Shown here: positions 1 to 11,607 of the stretch, one piece after another | Layout: every line of letters begins with the position of its first letter | Position numbering within the stretch: position 1 is the stretch's first letter | Assembly: GCF_963678635.1 (NCBI RefSeq) | Contig: NC_087065.1 | Location: 75,989,786 to 76,053,785, forward strand | Source: Symsagittifera roscoffensis | Lineage: Eukaryota; Xenacoelomorpha; Acoela; Convolutidae | Length of the DNA stretch: 64,000 nucleotides | Reading direction: 5' to 3' | The notes under the pieces: model-generated | What the model was told of the DNA's origin: nothing | Seen by the model: only the letters and a program-made list of their open reading frames with translations | Databases searched by the model: none | Made by a program: the position numbers and the translations under genes

Positions 1-770
1 TTGTCCATTAGTCGCTGAGTGTCTTTGCTTCGAATCGAAAGTTCCAAATTATTTCTTCAAACATTTCCAGCCTTTCGTTTTCAAGTTTTTTTCAATTATC
101 AATCTTCATTTTGTTGTCGTATCGTGCACTCGCATTACTAAATAAAATTGAAATAATTGCTGATCAAATAACACATTGCTCCAAATAGAAAAACTTCATA
201 ATTTACAAAAAGCAAATAAAAAAGTTGTGTCGTTCGACCAGAATGGCGTCAAAATTAGAACAACTCCAACTACTTATTTTCAAGCAGTTTGATTGCACGA
301 TATGCCATTTTTGACAATTAATAGTCTTATTTCTTAAAAAGAACAAATCGGGAAGTGTTAGTTTGTTAGTTTTTGAAAGTAGTTTGAAAATAAAGACAAA
401 AAACTACCTTGAAACTTTGCAAAAACTGAATTCCGCAAAAGTCAGAAGAATGGTTTTTGCTGAGAGAAAATCGACGACATTGACAGAGAAAACGATTGAA
501 ACCAGGATTATCAATATTCGATGAAGCGACACTCCGAACTTCAACGATTGTACAGTTACAAAATCATTACTATTGAGTACATGGATTAAAAAGGCTGGCC
601 GGAGATATGGCAACCCTCTCTGATCGTGATGACGACGCTTCTTCACGAATATCGAAGAAACCGGAGGGGTCCGGAGTTATGAATGGAAACTATGATTTAA
701 AAAAATTTAGCTTTCACCGGGAATAATCTGATTTTAATTTTCTTAACATCAAATTCGTTTTCAGATAATG
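1..770. other. AT-rich DNA, no gene seen
   Basis: No open reading frame with recognisable protein features, RNA gene or clear repeat was found. The only ORF of note (404-646, minus) is short and low-complexity. I see nothing that can be supported here. Confidence 0.5.
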
Positions 771-774
771 AGAA

Positions 775-960
775 GCTAGGAGTTATTAATGAGAAGCTAG
801 GGGGAGAAGGTTGATCCATCTCCAGTGGATAGGAATAAAAACAAGACTTATGTAGTACCTTAATAGTAAAAGAATACTGCTCCTGTTTTTAGAAGTAATC
901 TCGCGGTCTGGGATACTGAGATCCAATTTTCATATGTAACTCAAGTAATTTCTGCGGTTC
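775..960 (+). repeat. Possible LTR remnant related to elements A and B
   Basis: The stretch contains GATCCATCTCCAGTGGAT followed by a GAATAAAA run and a CCTGTTTTTA block. The same order occurs in the LTR of element A (hairpin near 12726, AATAAA, CCTGTTTTTAACGG). Similarity is patchy and neither terminus can be placed, so this is an old fragment at best. Confidence 0.35.
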
Positions 961-961
961 G

Positions 962-1581
962 GCCGACAGCCTTAGATAGTAACGGTCTTGTGGATCCGAT
1001 TTAACGAGGACCACGTTGAAATGGCTATGGCAGAGACGGTTGAAAGCACTTTAACTTCTTTTTAGGTACTAACCAGTCGTTTAAGTGTCTAGCTTTACTT
1101 TCCGTCAGTAATAACTTCGGGCGATACAAGAAAACAGTTTATCTTTTTGTTTTGCATGTCAGTTGGCTTTTGGTTTTTCTTTCCTCTTTTTTAAGCGCTT
1201 CTCCAAAATAAAGCTTCGAATGTTTTGTTTGTTTTTGATATCGCCTGCAGAAACAAACAGCCTTAGATAGTAACGTTCTATCTAAAGCCGACAGCCTTAG
1301 ATAGTAACCGTCTTGTGGATCCGATTTAACGAGGACCACATTGAAATGGCTATGACAGAGACGGTTGAAAGCACTTTAACTTCTTTTTAGGCACTAACCA
1401 GTCGCTTAAGTGTCTAGCTTTACTTTCCGTCAGTAATTACTTCGGGCGAATGATACAAGAAAACAGTTTATCTTTTTGTTTTGCATGTCAGTTGGCTTTT
1501 GGTTTTTCCTTCCTTGTTTTTGAGCGCTTCTCCAAAATAAAGCTTCGAATGTTTTGTTTGTTTTTGATATCGCCTGCAGAA
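962..1581. repeat. Direct duplication, two ~290-bp copies
   Basis: About 962-1251 and 1286-1581 are near-identical direct repeats, beginning GCCGACAGCCTTAGATAGTAA and ending ATATCGCCTGCAGAAA. They are joined by a ~35-bp spacer that itself repeats AACAGCCTTAGATAGTAACG. Only scattered substitutions separate the copies, so the duplication is fairly young. No coding capacity was recognised. Confidence 0.85.
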
Positions 1582-1921
1582 ATTGTATCTAGAGGACAGA
1601 CGAGGTATGGACATTAGTTTCTCGTCTATGAATAAGCCTGCCTCCTGTTGCTTCCTTTTTGATAACCAATTTTTTGGCGTTTTTTGGCAAAGTTTTCCGT
1701 TTTTAATTCCTTAAGGCTTTTGGAGAACCCGGCAGATCGTCTTGGTCGGACGTACAAATTTGCCTATATTCTCGATGTGAAAGGCTAGATGATTTCAAGA
1801 AAACGTTTTTTGCAACAGATCTGACGTGATTGCTTTGATGGGGAGAGATGATGTTGCTTATCGCGTCGCCCCAGGTAACGATAAATTTTTCATTCATTCC
1901 GTGTATAAATCTAAGATTGAA
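1582..1921. other. Nothing recognisable
   Basis: AT-rich sequence between the duplication and a LINE fragment. It may be the decayed upstream part of that LINE, but no motif supports this. Confidence 0.3.
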
Positions 1922-2126
1922 ATTGTCGAATCAGGAGCTTAGAATTGCATTTGGACTCCGCCCAGGTTGTAAAATTTGTGAAAAGCATAGACGCGTTTGC
2001 GGAAAAGTTGTAACCGAAGGTAGATGGCATGGCCTTTTTTGCCTCAAAAACGCAGGGAGATTCTGTAGGCATTCAAAATTGAATGCCCTTAAAATCCAAA
2101 GTTTCGCTAATGAAAACAAATTGTAA
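1922..2126 (+). pseudogene. Non-LTR retrotransposon ORF2 C-terminal fragment
   Basis: The translation contains LSNQELRIAFGLRPG, then a Cys/His cluster (CKICEKH...CGK), then WHGLFCLKNAGRFCRHSKLN. The pattern GLRxG, CxxCxxH, HGLSC and AGRxxRH is typical of the region downstream of the reverse transcriptase in several invertebrate non-LTR retrotransposons. The fragment has no catalytic core and is cut off by a second LINE fragment at about 2127. It cannot be functional. Family assignment rests on remembered motif patterns, not a search. Confidence 0.6.
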
Positions 2127-3480
2127 ACAAATGTCGATAATAGGTGTAATAAAGCATGGAAAGCATTCTACTTCCTTAAAAGAAACATCTCCGCTCTTGT
2201 TGATAAAAACACTAAACTCAATGCGTACGTAGGATAAGTAATACCTGTAATAAGTTTTGCATCACCAGCTTAGTGCGCGAACAAAACAGAAAGTAAAGAA
2301 TAGAACGTGTCCAAAGGAAAGCAACTATCAGGATAATGGGAAATTGAGATACGAGCTATAATGTCCCAGCCGGTCATGTTTGGAAGTTTGACCTTGAGTT
2401 GAACGTTTAACCTTGATTTTGAGGGACAAATTTCTTTTTAAAATATCGGATTGAGTCTATCATGCTCAAATTTCTCGCGACAACTGAAAATACGATAAAA
2501 TTCAGAGAGAAGATTCAAGCTATAATCAAGGGAAAGTTGCTAAAAAATACGAGAATACAATTGCTATCCGCAAAGTTACCAGAATTCTGCGACACGAGTA
2601 GAGCTATCTTGTTCCCGATGGAAAATCAAGAGTTCAGGAAGAGCAATAGAGAAGAACGATCAATTGGACCAGAGTGAAACTTGATTGATAAGGTGGACAG
2701 CTGAAGCTGCCCAATGGTCCGGAGAGAAAAACCTTTTGAGTTAAAACTTGATTCTTCAGAACTTCTCCAGTTAAACCTAATTACCTTAAATCTGTTCTAG
2801 AGTCGCTCTACAATTATTAGTTGTTCAATTCTAGAGGTCGTGTCGGTATGTTAGTTTCTAATTTAAAGTTATTTTTTTGTGATTATGTTGCGTTAAGTCG
2901 AAATTTTATGTTGATCCAACTGAAATGGATGAAAGGTCCACTTTCCGATAAAAACAAACGGTATACTTAAATTTCCGACCCTGTTTTTAATGGCGTTTGC
3001 GTGTTTGCGGTAATTCGAGACCTAACCATGGGGGCGTTCTTAATTCTAGAGTGGGGGTATTTTGGTAGCAGCCTTGTATTACGGTTTGTAATCTCATGTC
3101 GCAAGTGAACCGAATTGGCTCCGACCGCATGAGGGGGAAAAACACAAGAGACAGTGTCCCTGACTCTTGAGCCAATGGTTATAGGGCCTATTTCACTTAG
3201 CCTCATATGTGACTTAAGTAGGCGACTGTTACATAAGCTAAGACTAAGTGAACTGAGAATGCTTCCATTATCGTATTACTTTGAACTTCATGATCTGTTA
3301 ATGCTAGTATCAATGATGACAGGCAGTTACAACATCAAACTACCGATAAAGTCGAATACGAAACCCAATGATGATCTTTTATTAACAAGACAAAAAGATC
3401 TATCATTGATAACAAAACTCGAAAAAAAAGGCCGACAAAAATTTTTGAACCAGTCAATTATTAAAATTAATACGAAAAAA
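2127..3480 (+). pseudogene. 3' end of a decayed LINE, split by a solo LTR
   Basis: 2127-2361 is nearly identical to 4795-5035, including the coding trace KAWKAFYFLKRNISALVDKN. This matches the post-RT region of CR1/Jockey-type LINEs. The copy resumes at 3237 as KLRLSELRMLPLSYYFELHDLL and continues to about 3480. Between the halves sits an LTR at 2362-3233. The paralogous copy near 5010-5210 lacks the LTR and so represents the empty site. Stops and frameshifts are frequent. Confidence 0.7.
2362..3233 (+). mobile_element. Solo LTR of the element A/B family
   Basis: The sequence begins TGTCCCAGCCGGTCATG and ends GGCGACTGTTACA, the same ends as the LTR of element A. Internal blocks also match: the CTCAAATTTCTCGC region, the hairpin near 2924, CCTGTTTTTAATGGCG, and AGAGTGGGGGTATTTTGGTAG. 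It is diverged from A but about the same length (872 bp). The bases TAA flank it on both sides (2359-2361 and 3234-3236). The uninterrupted LINE paralogue shows one TAA there, so this is a clean 3-bp target duplication. Confidence 0.85.
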
Positions 3481-3944
3481 TGGAAATAACGATCTCGATT
3501 AAATTAACAAACCATACCTAGAAAAGTGATACTGAAATTTTTTCAACATAGATTACTCTAAAGTCAACTTATGTTCCTGGGTTTTTATATGCAACTGTGT
3601 ACATTGCAACCCGATGCAGAAAACCAGCTCAGCGTTCAAGCGATTGGTGCAAACCCTTGTGTAAAACACAGAAGTCTAAACTCTTTCTTTCAATACAGCA
3701 TGCGAACGCTGCCTGTGTACTCGTCACTAATAATGATGAAGTTGCTTCCGAAGAAAATTTTTTTTTGATCGAGCCACGTCGCTTTCCACCTTTTGGATTC
3801 ACTTTCAATTCCGATTTATTATGTGCTGGTTTATTCTGTGTTAGTCTTCTGAATATGGTTGGCTTGATTCCCAACCATCTGAGTCGCTTTACTTCTATCC
3901 ACATTATACTTCCCACTAATTTTCTTCAACAGAGAAACTCCCTC
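3405..3944. repeat. Interspersed repeat R1, copy 1
   Basis: This stretch matches 7325-7634 plus 11608-11815, where a second copy was split by a LINE insertion. Shared landmarks are GTCAACTTATGTT, GGGTTTTTATATGCAACTGTG, TTCAATACAG, AACGCTGCCTGTGTACTCG and CGCTTTCTACCTTTTGGA. Antisense reading frames of 70-95 aa are partly conserved between copies, with a shared segment around STQAAF. They match nothing I recognise. R1 may be the 5' part of the adjoining LINE or an independent non-autonomous element. Confidence 0.65.
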
Positions 3945-5215
3945 TCCATCTTTGTCCAAGTCATTATTTTTGATTTTCAAAATTGCCTTAGGCAAAAGCT
4001 TCTCTCCATCCTTGTGGAAGATAAGTGAAGTGATACCAATATTTAAGGACCAGAACAGAGCAATGATTGAGCAGTACCGACTCATTAGTCTTTTTATGCA
4101 GCATATGAAAAGTCCTGGAAAAATGTATTTTTGATGAGTTATACGACATTGTAGGAAAGCAACTATACCAATCGCATCACGGATTTGTAAGACATCGGTC
4201 ACTTGTTACTCAACTACTTTTGTTTTTAGACCTTATTTACAAAGAACACGATGAAAAGGAAAAAAATCTTTTTGTGTTATACCTTGACTTCAAAAAATCT
4301 TTTGATAGTGTTTCACACGACTTGCTGCTCCAAAAACATAAAAATTAGACACTGGAGATAATTTTCTGCTAGTAAAAAAATGCTAGTTAATTATCTGACC
4401 GCCAACAGTATGTTAGAGTAAATGACTGCATTTCTGAAACAGTGCCTGTCACTAGTTGTGTACATCAAGGTTCCTTACTCGGCCCGGTACTTTTCTTAAG
4501 ATATGTGAACAATCTACCAAAGGAAATTACAGAATAGTAAGCGTACGGTTATGGGGATAACTTCAAGTTTTGTAACTTCGATGCCAGAAAAGATACAGAA
4601 AGATTTATCGAAAGAGGAAGATTGGTGCAATGCTAGTAAAATGAAAGTAAAGGAGGACAAATGCTATATCTTACCATCCAAACAGAAAGCAGGCGTAAAG
4701 AATGACTTCATGTTGAATTAAAAACAGCTTTCTAAAACAAATGAACAAAAAGACTTTGGATTGATTATGGCAAGAAAACTATCATGAAAACCAAATGTCG
4801 ATAAAATGTGTAATAAAGCATGGAAAGCATTCTACTTCCTTAAAAGAAACATCTCCGCTCTTGTTGATAAAAACACTAAACTCAATGCGTACGTAGGATA
4901 AGTAATGTCTGTAATAAGTTTTGCATCACCAGCTTAGTTCGCGAAAAAACCGAAAGTAAAGAAATAGATTGTGTAGAAAGGAAGGATAATAGGATGAACT
5001 ATCAGGATAATAGGAAATTGGGATAAGAGCTATAAACCAAGACTAACTGAAATGAGACTGCTTCCATTATCAATTTTGTTGAACTGTCTGAGCAGTTAAT
5101 GCTAGTATCAATGTTGAAAGGCAGTTACAACATCAAACTACCAATAAAGTCAGTACGAAACCCAATGACGACCGTTTATTAACAAGACAAAAAGATCTAA
5201 GAAGAAGAATTTTAA
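3945..5215 (+). pseudogene. Decayed LINE reverse transcriptase (CR1/Jockey-like)
   Basis: Reverse transcriptase blocks are readable across several frames. These are WKISEVIPIFKDQNRAMIEQYRLISL (block 2) near 3990-4090, then SHHGFVRHRSLVTQLLLFLD and LYLDFKKSFDSVSHD near 4160-4320. QGSLLGPVLF lies near 4465-4495, and the KAWKAFYFLKRNIS tail near 4810. No intact YADD box was found and several frameshifts and stops intervene, so the element is dead. Its 3' portion is duplicated at 2127-3480. Confidence 0.75.
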
Positions 5216-5494
5216 AGCTATGACCATCGTCAGGTTAATAAAACTGATATAGGGCAAAGTTTACATTTAAAAAATTATAAAAGACCATTAAGTGGTTCCA
5301 AACGAAAAAAATCTTTCCACCAATCAAATTTTAGCCTTATTACGTAAGAATTTCGTAAGCTTAAGTTTTCCATAACTTTCTGAGATTTTTGAACTTACTT
5401 AGCGTTTCCTTAAACTAACTTTTTGATTTAAATTTTTTTTTTGATTGACATGTTCCATATTTTAAGTCAAAAATGTTTTTGAACTAAAATTAAA

Positions 5495-7130
5495 GTGTTA
5501 GCTCCCTGCTCCTGAACTCATCCCGCGTCTGTTGATCCCTGGCCTCAGTTTCCTAATATGCAGCGTTTCCAATGTTAGGAGTTTAATTGCGTTGTTTGAG
5601 TGATCTCTCATCTCAAAATTTAATTGTGCAGTGGTCGCTTCCTCCCCACACTGACGTATGTGAAAGCCAACAGGCGAGTCCTCTTTCTTGTGCTCCTCAA
5701 TCCTTGTGACCAAATGTCGAACAGTTTGTCCAACATATGTGGAAGTAAATACACAAGACAGTTTGTAGACCACACTGAACTTCAGATCACGTGAGAATGA
5801 CGACGGGATGGAAGAGCGGTTTTCAATTTCCTGGTGATAAACACAATTTGTGCGTTGGTGATGCTGCGCACCTTGTTTGCTAACATTTGACTTTGATTTC
5901 CTCGATATTCAAGCATGAGCATTAAGGGTTTCTCGTCTCGCTTGTCATCTGTTGCTCCGGGTTTCTGTCTTAAATGGTAATAATTTAGCTCTAAGAATTT
6001 TGCTTAGTGTTTCTGACTCAAATTCGGAAGACCACTCCACTGGGTATTGATTTAACTTCCATTGCTTTTTATTGATCAGCCTTGCTTTATGGTAAGAATT
6101 CCATTTTGGATGTGCTTCTAAAATTTCTGTGCACTATACCCTCTATTTTATTTCTCTGGTACTGCAATGATGCGCAACTTCTGAAGTTTAGAAGCGTGCC
6201 AGTATCCGTTGGTTTTTGTTAGCATCCACATTTAACTTGCCTGCTGCCATCTAAATTTTTTTAAAGTCTAGAAAAGCTAAGTCACTGTTCTCATTTGTTG
6301 TTTCAAGCGTGAATTTTAAGTTAGGCTGCAATGTGTTGGCAGCATGCAATACCACGCTCGGGTCGCCTTTAACAGTCCCTACAATATCGTCTAAATATCG
6401 TAGGAAAAGCTTCCCACCTATCATCATCAGCTCACCTTCACGCCTCTCATTGCACAGTTTGCACAATTTCTGATATGTCTTTTTAATCCTCATCCGAAAT
6501 ACCACCACAATTTTTATGACACCAGTTCAAACAATCCTGACATTCCACTGCTTTGGTTCTGAAAGTCAATTTTCAATTGCTTTTTGGGAATTTTCCTTTC
6601 ATGTCCTTTAGGATATCAATCTTTTGAGGGATATCCATAGCCAGATCTTTTTCATAGTCTTTCAACCAAAGGATTGCCAGAATGACTGTCAGGGATGCAC
6701 CCATAGCCAATTCGACCTTCTGTACATACCATGTGTCATTTCACTTAAAATGGACATTACTTACAGCTATGTACAAAAGGCGTTTCATCGTACTTCTTGA
6801 CAAATCAGGTGGCTCATTCTGGCTGCATATATTTTTGAGCGCAATGTCAATGGCGTCTTTGAGTGAAACTTTTGTGGACAGGTTTTTCACATCCAGGGAA
6901 AAGATACTCTCATCAGAGTCTAATTTAGTATTCTCTATCATAACCCTAGCTGCTTCCTTGTTGGTCCCAATATTTGCACCCTCGATTTTATCAAAAAAAT
7001 TCTGCTAGTGTTTTATTCAATTTCTCATAAAAACTACCGGAGAGAGAGAGGACCGGTTGTAGCGGTATAACGTTTTCATGTACCTAAACCAGTCCGTAAA
7101 GTCGTGCTGGTTGACTACCAGTAAATCTCA
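5495..7130 (-). pseudogene. Penelope-like retroelement, degraded
   Basis: Read on the minus strand, RT motifs come first: FSLDVKNLSTKVSLKDAIDIAL at about 6900-6830, then FLRYLDDIVGT near 6400 (an xYLDD version of the catalytic box), then LKFTLETTNENSDLAFLD. A C-terminal GIY-YIG nuclease-like segment follows at 5770-5600 (VYKLSCVFTSTYVGQTVRHL, then RIEEHKK). RT followed by GIY-YIG is the hallmark of Penelope-like elements, which prime from target DNA or telomere ends. Several frames are needed to read it, so it is inactive. The 5' end is uncertain and no terminal repeats were located. Confidence 0.8.
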
Positions 7131-7324
7131 AGCTCGCATAAAAGACATCCATGATCTCATCCATTTTGTTCATGACCAGTAGTTTTTTGTTCAATTTTTA
7201 AATTTATCTTCATTTCAATTTTTCAACATTTGAATCATTCATATTATCATGTCTCTCAATCTGTTCTAACTATAGCAATTGGGTTAGTTTTCCTTCATAT
7301 GTGTGTTTTTTCATGACGCCCATT

Positions 7325-7634
7325 TTCAAAACTCGGAAAAAAAGGTTGATGAAAATTTTTGGAAAAGAACCAGTCAGTTATTGAATTTATTACAAAAAAA
7401 AAGAAATATCGACCTCAAACAAATTGACAAACCGTACCCAACATAATGATCCTGGAGTTATTTGTACAAAAATTTTTCTGAAGTCAACTTATGTTGCTGG
7501 GTTTTTATATGCAACTGTGGACATTGCAACCCGGTGCAGAAAGTCAAATCAGCCTTCAAGCGATGGGTACAAACCCTGGTGTAAAATACAGAAGCCTAAA
7601 CTCTCTCTCTCTCTCTCTAATTCTCTCAATACAG
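7325..7634. repeat. Repeat R1, copy 2, left part
   Basis: Homologous to 3405-3690. It includes a (CT)n microsatellite at about 7599-7618 that is absent from copy 1. It ends at TTCTCTCAATACAG (7621-7634). The same 14 bases recur at 11594-11607, where the right part of the R1 copy resumes. The copy is therefore interrupted by the LINE insertion between them. Confidence 0.75.
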
Positions 7635-7861
7635 TAGTTGCTTCGGTATTGCTTCCGTGAAGCTAGAAGCTCTAGAAACTCTTTATATTCAGAGAAAAAA
7701 GCCTGCCCTTAACTAGCGAGAGGTATATAGGCAACGCGAGCTCACCATCAAACTATAGTTTTATTGTCACAGATTGCTCTGTCTTAACTCATTCTTTTTT
7801 ATTGGTGCTACTAATATTAGCCTAATTGTTGTGATAAACTTATTAAATCTTTCCGGTTTGA

Positions 7862-8604
7862 ATGGCTGGTGTTCGACGTGGCAGATCTGGCTCGACTCTA
7901 GCTGGGGAAGACTCGTGTGCGAAGTGTACGAAAGGCAGTGGGGCTTCCGGTGAACAGTGGATCCAGTGCGACATTTGCGAGGCATGGTTTCACAATTTCT
8001 GCTCAGGACTTCCTGTCGACCTCATACCTCAAGTTGTTAAACAAGCTAGGTTACTTCTTTTTCGCTGCAATTTTTGTTTTTGAACAAACATACAAGTACA
8101 GTTGCAAAATTGAAAGAAATTAATGCTGAAACTATATCTGAGCAATTGCCTGTTGTGGTTGAAAAAATTACAACTCAAGTTAATCTTGCAGACCCAGTGC
8201 CGGATCGGGGACACTTGGGTCCCCCATTGCCACCCTCTCCCGCCATTCATAATATGGACAGCATTGATAAACGTATTGAATTTAGAATTCAGAATATACC
8301 TGAACCTAAAAACTTGTCCAATGCAAAGCGTTTGGAACACGATGAAGAACATTTAAAGAATATTCTAGAAACAATCGGTGAATGGGATAAAAACAACATT
8401 AATCTGGTAAAACGGCTTGGTCCCTTTAATGAACAATCGGATCGCCCTCGGTCTTTTATTGTTAAATTTTCCAATGAATGGACTGCTAGGAAATGCTTGA
8501 CAAAAGGATATAAACTTCGGAATTATGATTACCCAGTCTATATTAACAAATCGCTGTCAAAAGAAGAAGTTATTTTGGAAAAGCGTGTTTTGAAAAAACG
8601 CTGA
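7862..8604 (+). pseudogene. LINE ORF1 with PHD finger, frameshifted
   Basis: The first part (7862-8083) begins MAGVRRGRSGS. It carries a PHD-type zinc finger: CAKC, then WIQCDICEAWFHNFCSG, then a CNFC pair. A frameshift near 8075-8085 moves into another frame (8086-8604). That frame contains RIQNIPEPKN, HDEEHLKNIL and RPRSFIVKFSNEWTARKCL, the pattern of the RNA-binding-like C-terminal part of CR1/L2-type ORF1 proteins. It ends in a TGA at 8602. PHD fingers in ORF1 are known in CR1-related LINEs. ORF1p normally coats element RNA. Confidence 0.7.
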
Positions 8605-8718
8605 GAGCTCATGCAAAAAGGAATTCCTGAAGTGGAAATAAAAATCAAAAATCTAAAGCTTTTCCATAACAACGTAGAAATTATTATCCAGTCTTGACTA
8701 TCAGACATTAGTATTATT

Positions 8719-11094
8719 GTGTGGAACATTCGCAGTATGGCGATTGTACAAAAACGATTAGACTGTGTTAACTTTCTATCTGTTTACAATCCTGAGTTTC
8801 TATGCCTTTCAGAGACCTGGCTGGATACTACTGATAATATCCTTCCTGACTGTGGTTATACTGTTATATCACAAAACAATAGGCAAAACGGTATTCATGG
8901 CGGAGTTGCAATTGTGTACAAATCTTGCTCCCAGTATTCCGCTTACGATTTTACTAGCGTTGATTACGATTTTGCTTGTGGTTGTTTTATCAACTCCGAT
9001 CCGCCTTTGCTTGTTGTTACTATTTACAACCCACCAATTTCTTCCGAGTACCGCATTCAGAGTAATGTGCTCAACCCGTGTATTTTATCATATACTAGTA
9101 GATTTGCTGCTAGGCATCCTGATGGCTTTACTTGTATTTGCGGCGACTTTAATTCACCAGATATCTGTTGGACGTCCTATACCGCTTGTTCAGACTATTC
9201 AAAGTCAATCATTGATTTGTTTGAACAGTTTAAGGGCGTTCAATTAGTTGTGAACAGTATTCATGTTAACGGCAATATTTTAGACATTTTTGTTACTAAC
9301 TGTCAAAATCTTTGCTCTGTATCTGTCCTTTCCAGCACTTTTTGTTCGGATCATTATCCAGTTTCTAGCAACATTCACATTAATTAAAACGAACGGACAT
9401 CCAGTTCCTGCGATGTTCCCGTTTACTTTGAAGGCAATTTTAATCTTGCTAATTTTGACCTTGGTCTGATGTAATTCAACAATTTTCTTTTGTACTATTA
9501 TCAAATGGATGCTCAACCTTTTTTTGATAGTTGGTACAACATCCTAATCAATGCAGTTTACATGTCTGTTAATGTCAAGCGCAAGAAAAGGCAGCTTTTA
9601 CCGTTTTATTTTTCTAGCCACTCTTTTCACGTCACTAATCTGGTTGCTACTGAGGAGAGAGGGTTAAAGTCTGTTGGGTTACTTAGCTCTCACAAATTTG
9701 GTGATTTGCAGGCTACCCTTATGGAGTCCATTGAGCTTGACAAATTAACATTAATATCTAGGTTTGAAATTTTTGATACAAATAATTGTTACAAATTTCT
9801 CAGAATATTTATCTGGTGGTGGTATGCTACCTCCTGAAATTACTTACATGTCAGTAAAAGCGTCAAACGAACATGGCAAAGCAAACTAATTCAGTACGTT
9901 TTGATATTCGGTTTTTAAACAAGAGTGGTTTTTTACGCCGATGCCTGAAGTGAGCGAAGACACTTGTATTAAATTAGATGAAATCAATTTTGGTTCCAGT
10001 GATGTTGAACTGCTTTTAAAGAAAATTCCGGACACTGCCTCGGTTGCAGCTGATGGTATCCCCCCTTTCATTATTAGAAACTGTGCCAATATTTTAGCGC
10101 CGCTTGTTTACGTTCTTTTTACTTGGATTATTTCTACGCGTCTCTGGCCAAATATTTGGAAACAAGCGTATGTTATACCTTTTCTCAAATCTGGCAGTAA
10201 AATTGATGTGTGTAACTACAGAGGCAATAGTATTTTACCTCGATTGTTTCTCGTTCTAGAGAAGATCCTCTTTAATTTCATTTACAACCATGTTCGTGAC
10301 GAACTCTCAAATGCACAGCACGGTTTTCGATGCCGGCGCAGTACGTTTACTCAGCTATTAGACAAGATTGATAAAGTGTGCAGCTCTTGTGATGGTAATA
10401 TTGATTATTATTCTGTTTATTTTGATGTTCAAAAAGCATTTGACACTGTGTCACACAATAAGTTATTATTCAAACTACGCGCTTTTGGTTTTGATGATGC
10501 GTTTATTGAGTTATTTTCTTCGTATCTTCCAGGTCGCACTCAGAGAGTTCGCATAAATACTTCTCTTTCGTCCTTTACTGCTGTTCCCAGTGGTGTACCA
10601 CAGGGCAGTATTTTGGGCCCTTTGTTATTTTGGTTTAACTATCCACCCCAGCAAAACTGTGTTACTCACAAATGTCACAAACAGCCAGTTTTTTTCTTAA
10701 TGATACTCACATAACTATATCCAATTCGGTTAAAGATTTGGGTCTCAATTTATGTCCAGACCTTAATTGGAACAACCATATCAATATTATATTGGGCAAA
10801 AGCAAGCGGAGTTTTTATTATATCAAACGGACTGTTCCTGTTAGCGCCCCGGTAAAGACGAAATTCTCTTTGTAAGTTGCCTGTGTTCAAAGTATTCTTT
10901 TGAATAACTCATGTGTCTGGAACCCAAATGTGACTTTGCTCAAAAAAATGGAAAAACTTCACAAGAAAGCTGTAAAATGGGTTTCTGGGAGAGATAATTA
11001 TGTTGCTGCACTTTTGACTTTACGTATTTTACCCATTCGCTATCACATTATCCTGAATGACCTTGTTCTTTTCAGTAAGTTTCTGCAAAACCGT
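8719..11094 (+). pseudogene. LINE ORF2: AP-type endonuclease and RT, broken
   Basis: 8719-9387 encodes an apurinic-like endonuclease (WNIRSM, LCLSETWLD, GGVAIVYK, ICGDFNSPDICW, ending CSDHYP) that nicks the insertion target. After a degraded linker, 9941-10714 encodes RT blocks (WKQAYVIPFLKSGSK, AQHGFRCRRST, VYFDVQKAFDTVSH, VPSGVPQGSILGPLLF). The frame then jumps directly to post-RT sequence, so the FADD catalytic box is deleted. 10672-11094 holds the tail (DTHITISNSVKDLGL, LGKSKRSFYYIKRT, WVSGRDNY). At least two frameshifts and an in-frame stop are present. Confidence 0.8.
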
Positions 11095-11607
11095 TAAAAT
11101 TTTAATATTTTTTAATCATGTTTCTTTTTATTACTCATGAGCGGGTAATCGGTCTAGCGATACAACTGTGTTCGCGCTACCGAAACTCTGCAAGATCACC
11201 ACATGGGGAAGCTATTTTTATCGGACTGTGGAGAACGCAAACTATTTTTCAGCAAAGGGGATCAACCTGTTGCAGAATCCATCAACTGTGAAAAAACATC
11301 TAGAAACACTGTTATTCAACAAACTGACGGATTTTAATTTGAACTCTTCATGTTCCTTTTTTTAAAGTGTAAATGCGCGACTTGTCGCCTTTAGTGCTTT
11401 TTTACTTTTTATTTTGTCATTGCCCATTATCAGGGAATAAAGTCTTTTAGTAGTAGTAGTATGACTAGATTTTTTATAATTTTTTTAACACTGATTGATA
11501 CCATGTGTAGTTTTTATTGTTTTTAATTTTCAGTTACTGATGATGTTGCTGATGCAATGAAAACGTTTTAACTAACTTGATGTTCTTACGGAGTTCTCTC
11601 AATACAG

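Larger units (their letters stand above)
7635..11593 (+). mobile_element. CR1-like LINE insertion with 14-bp target duplication
   Basis: The insert is bounded by an exact 14-bp direct repeat (TTCTCTCAATACAG). It interrupts a repeat (R1) that is continuous elsewhere in the window. It holds a ~225-bp 5' untranslated part, an ORF1 remnant with a PHD finger, an ORF2 remnant with endonuclease and RT, and a 3' tail with GGAATAAAG and a (TAG)n run near 11440-11460. A further ~130 bp lies between the (TAG)n tail and the target duplication. Frameshifts and an RT deletion make it inactive. Confidence 0.75.

Noticed and set aside
404-646. 80-aa minus-strand ORF
   Set aside because: No domain and no homologous copy in the window. 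Length is within chance expectation.
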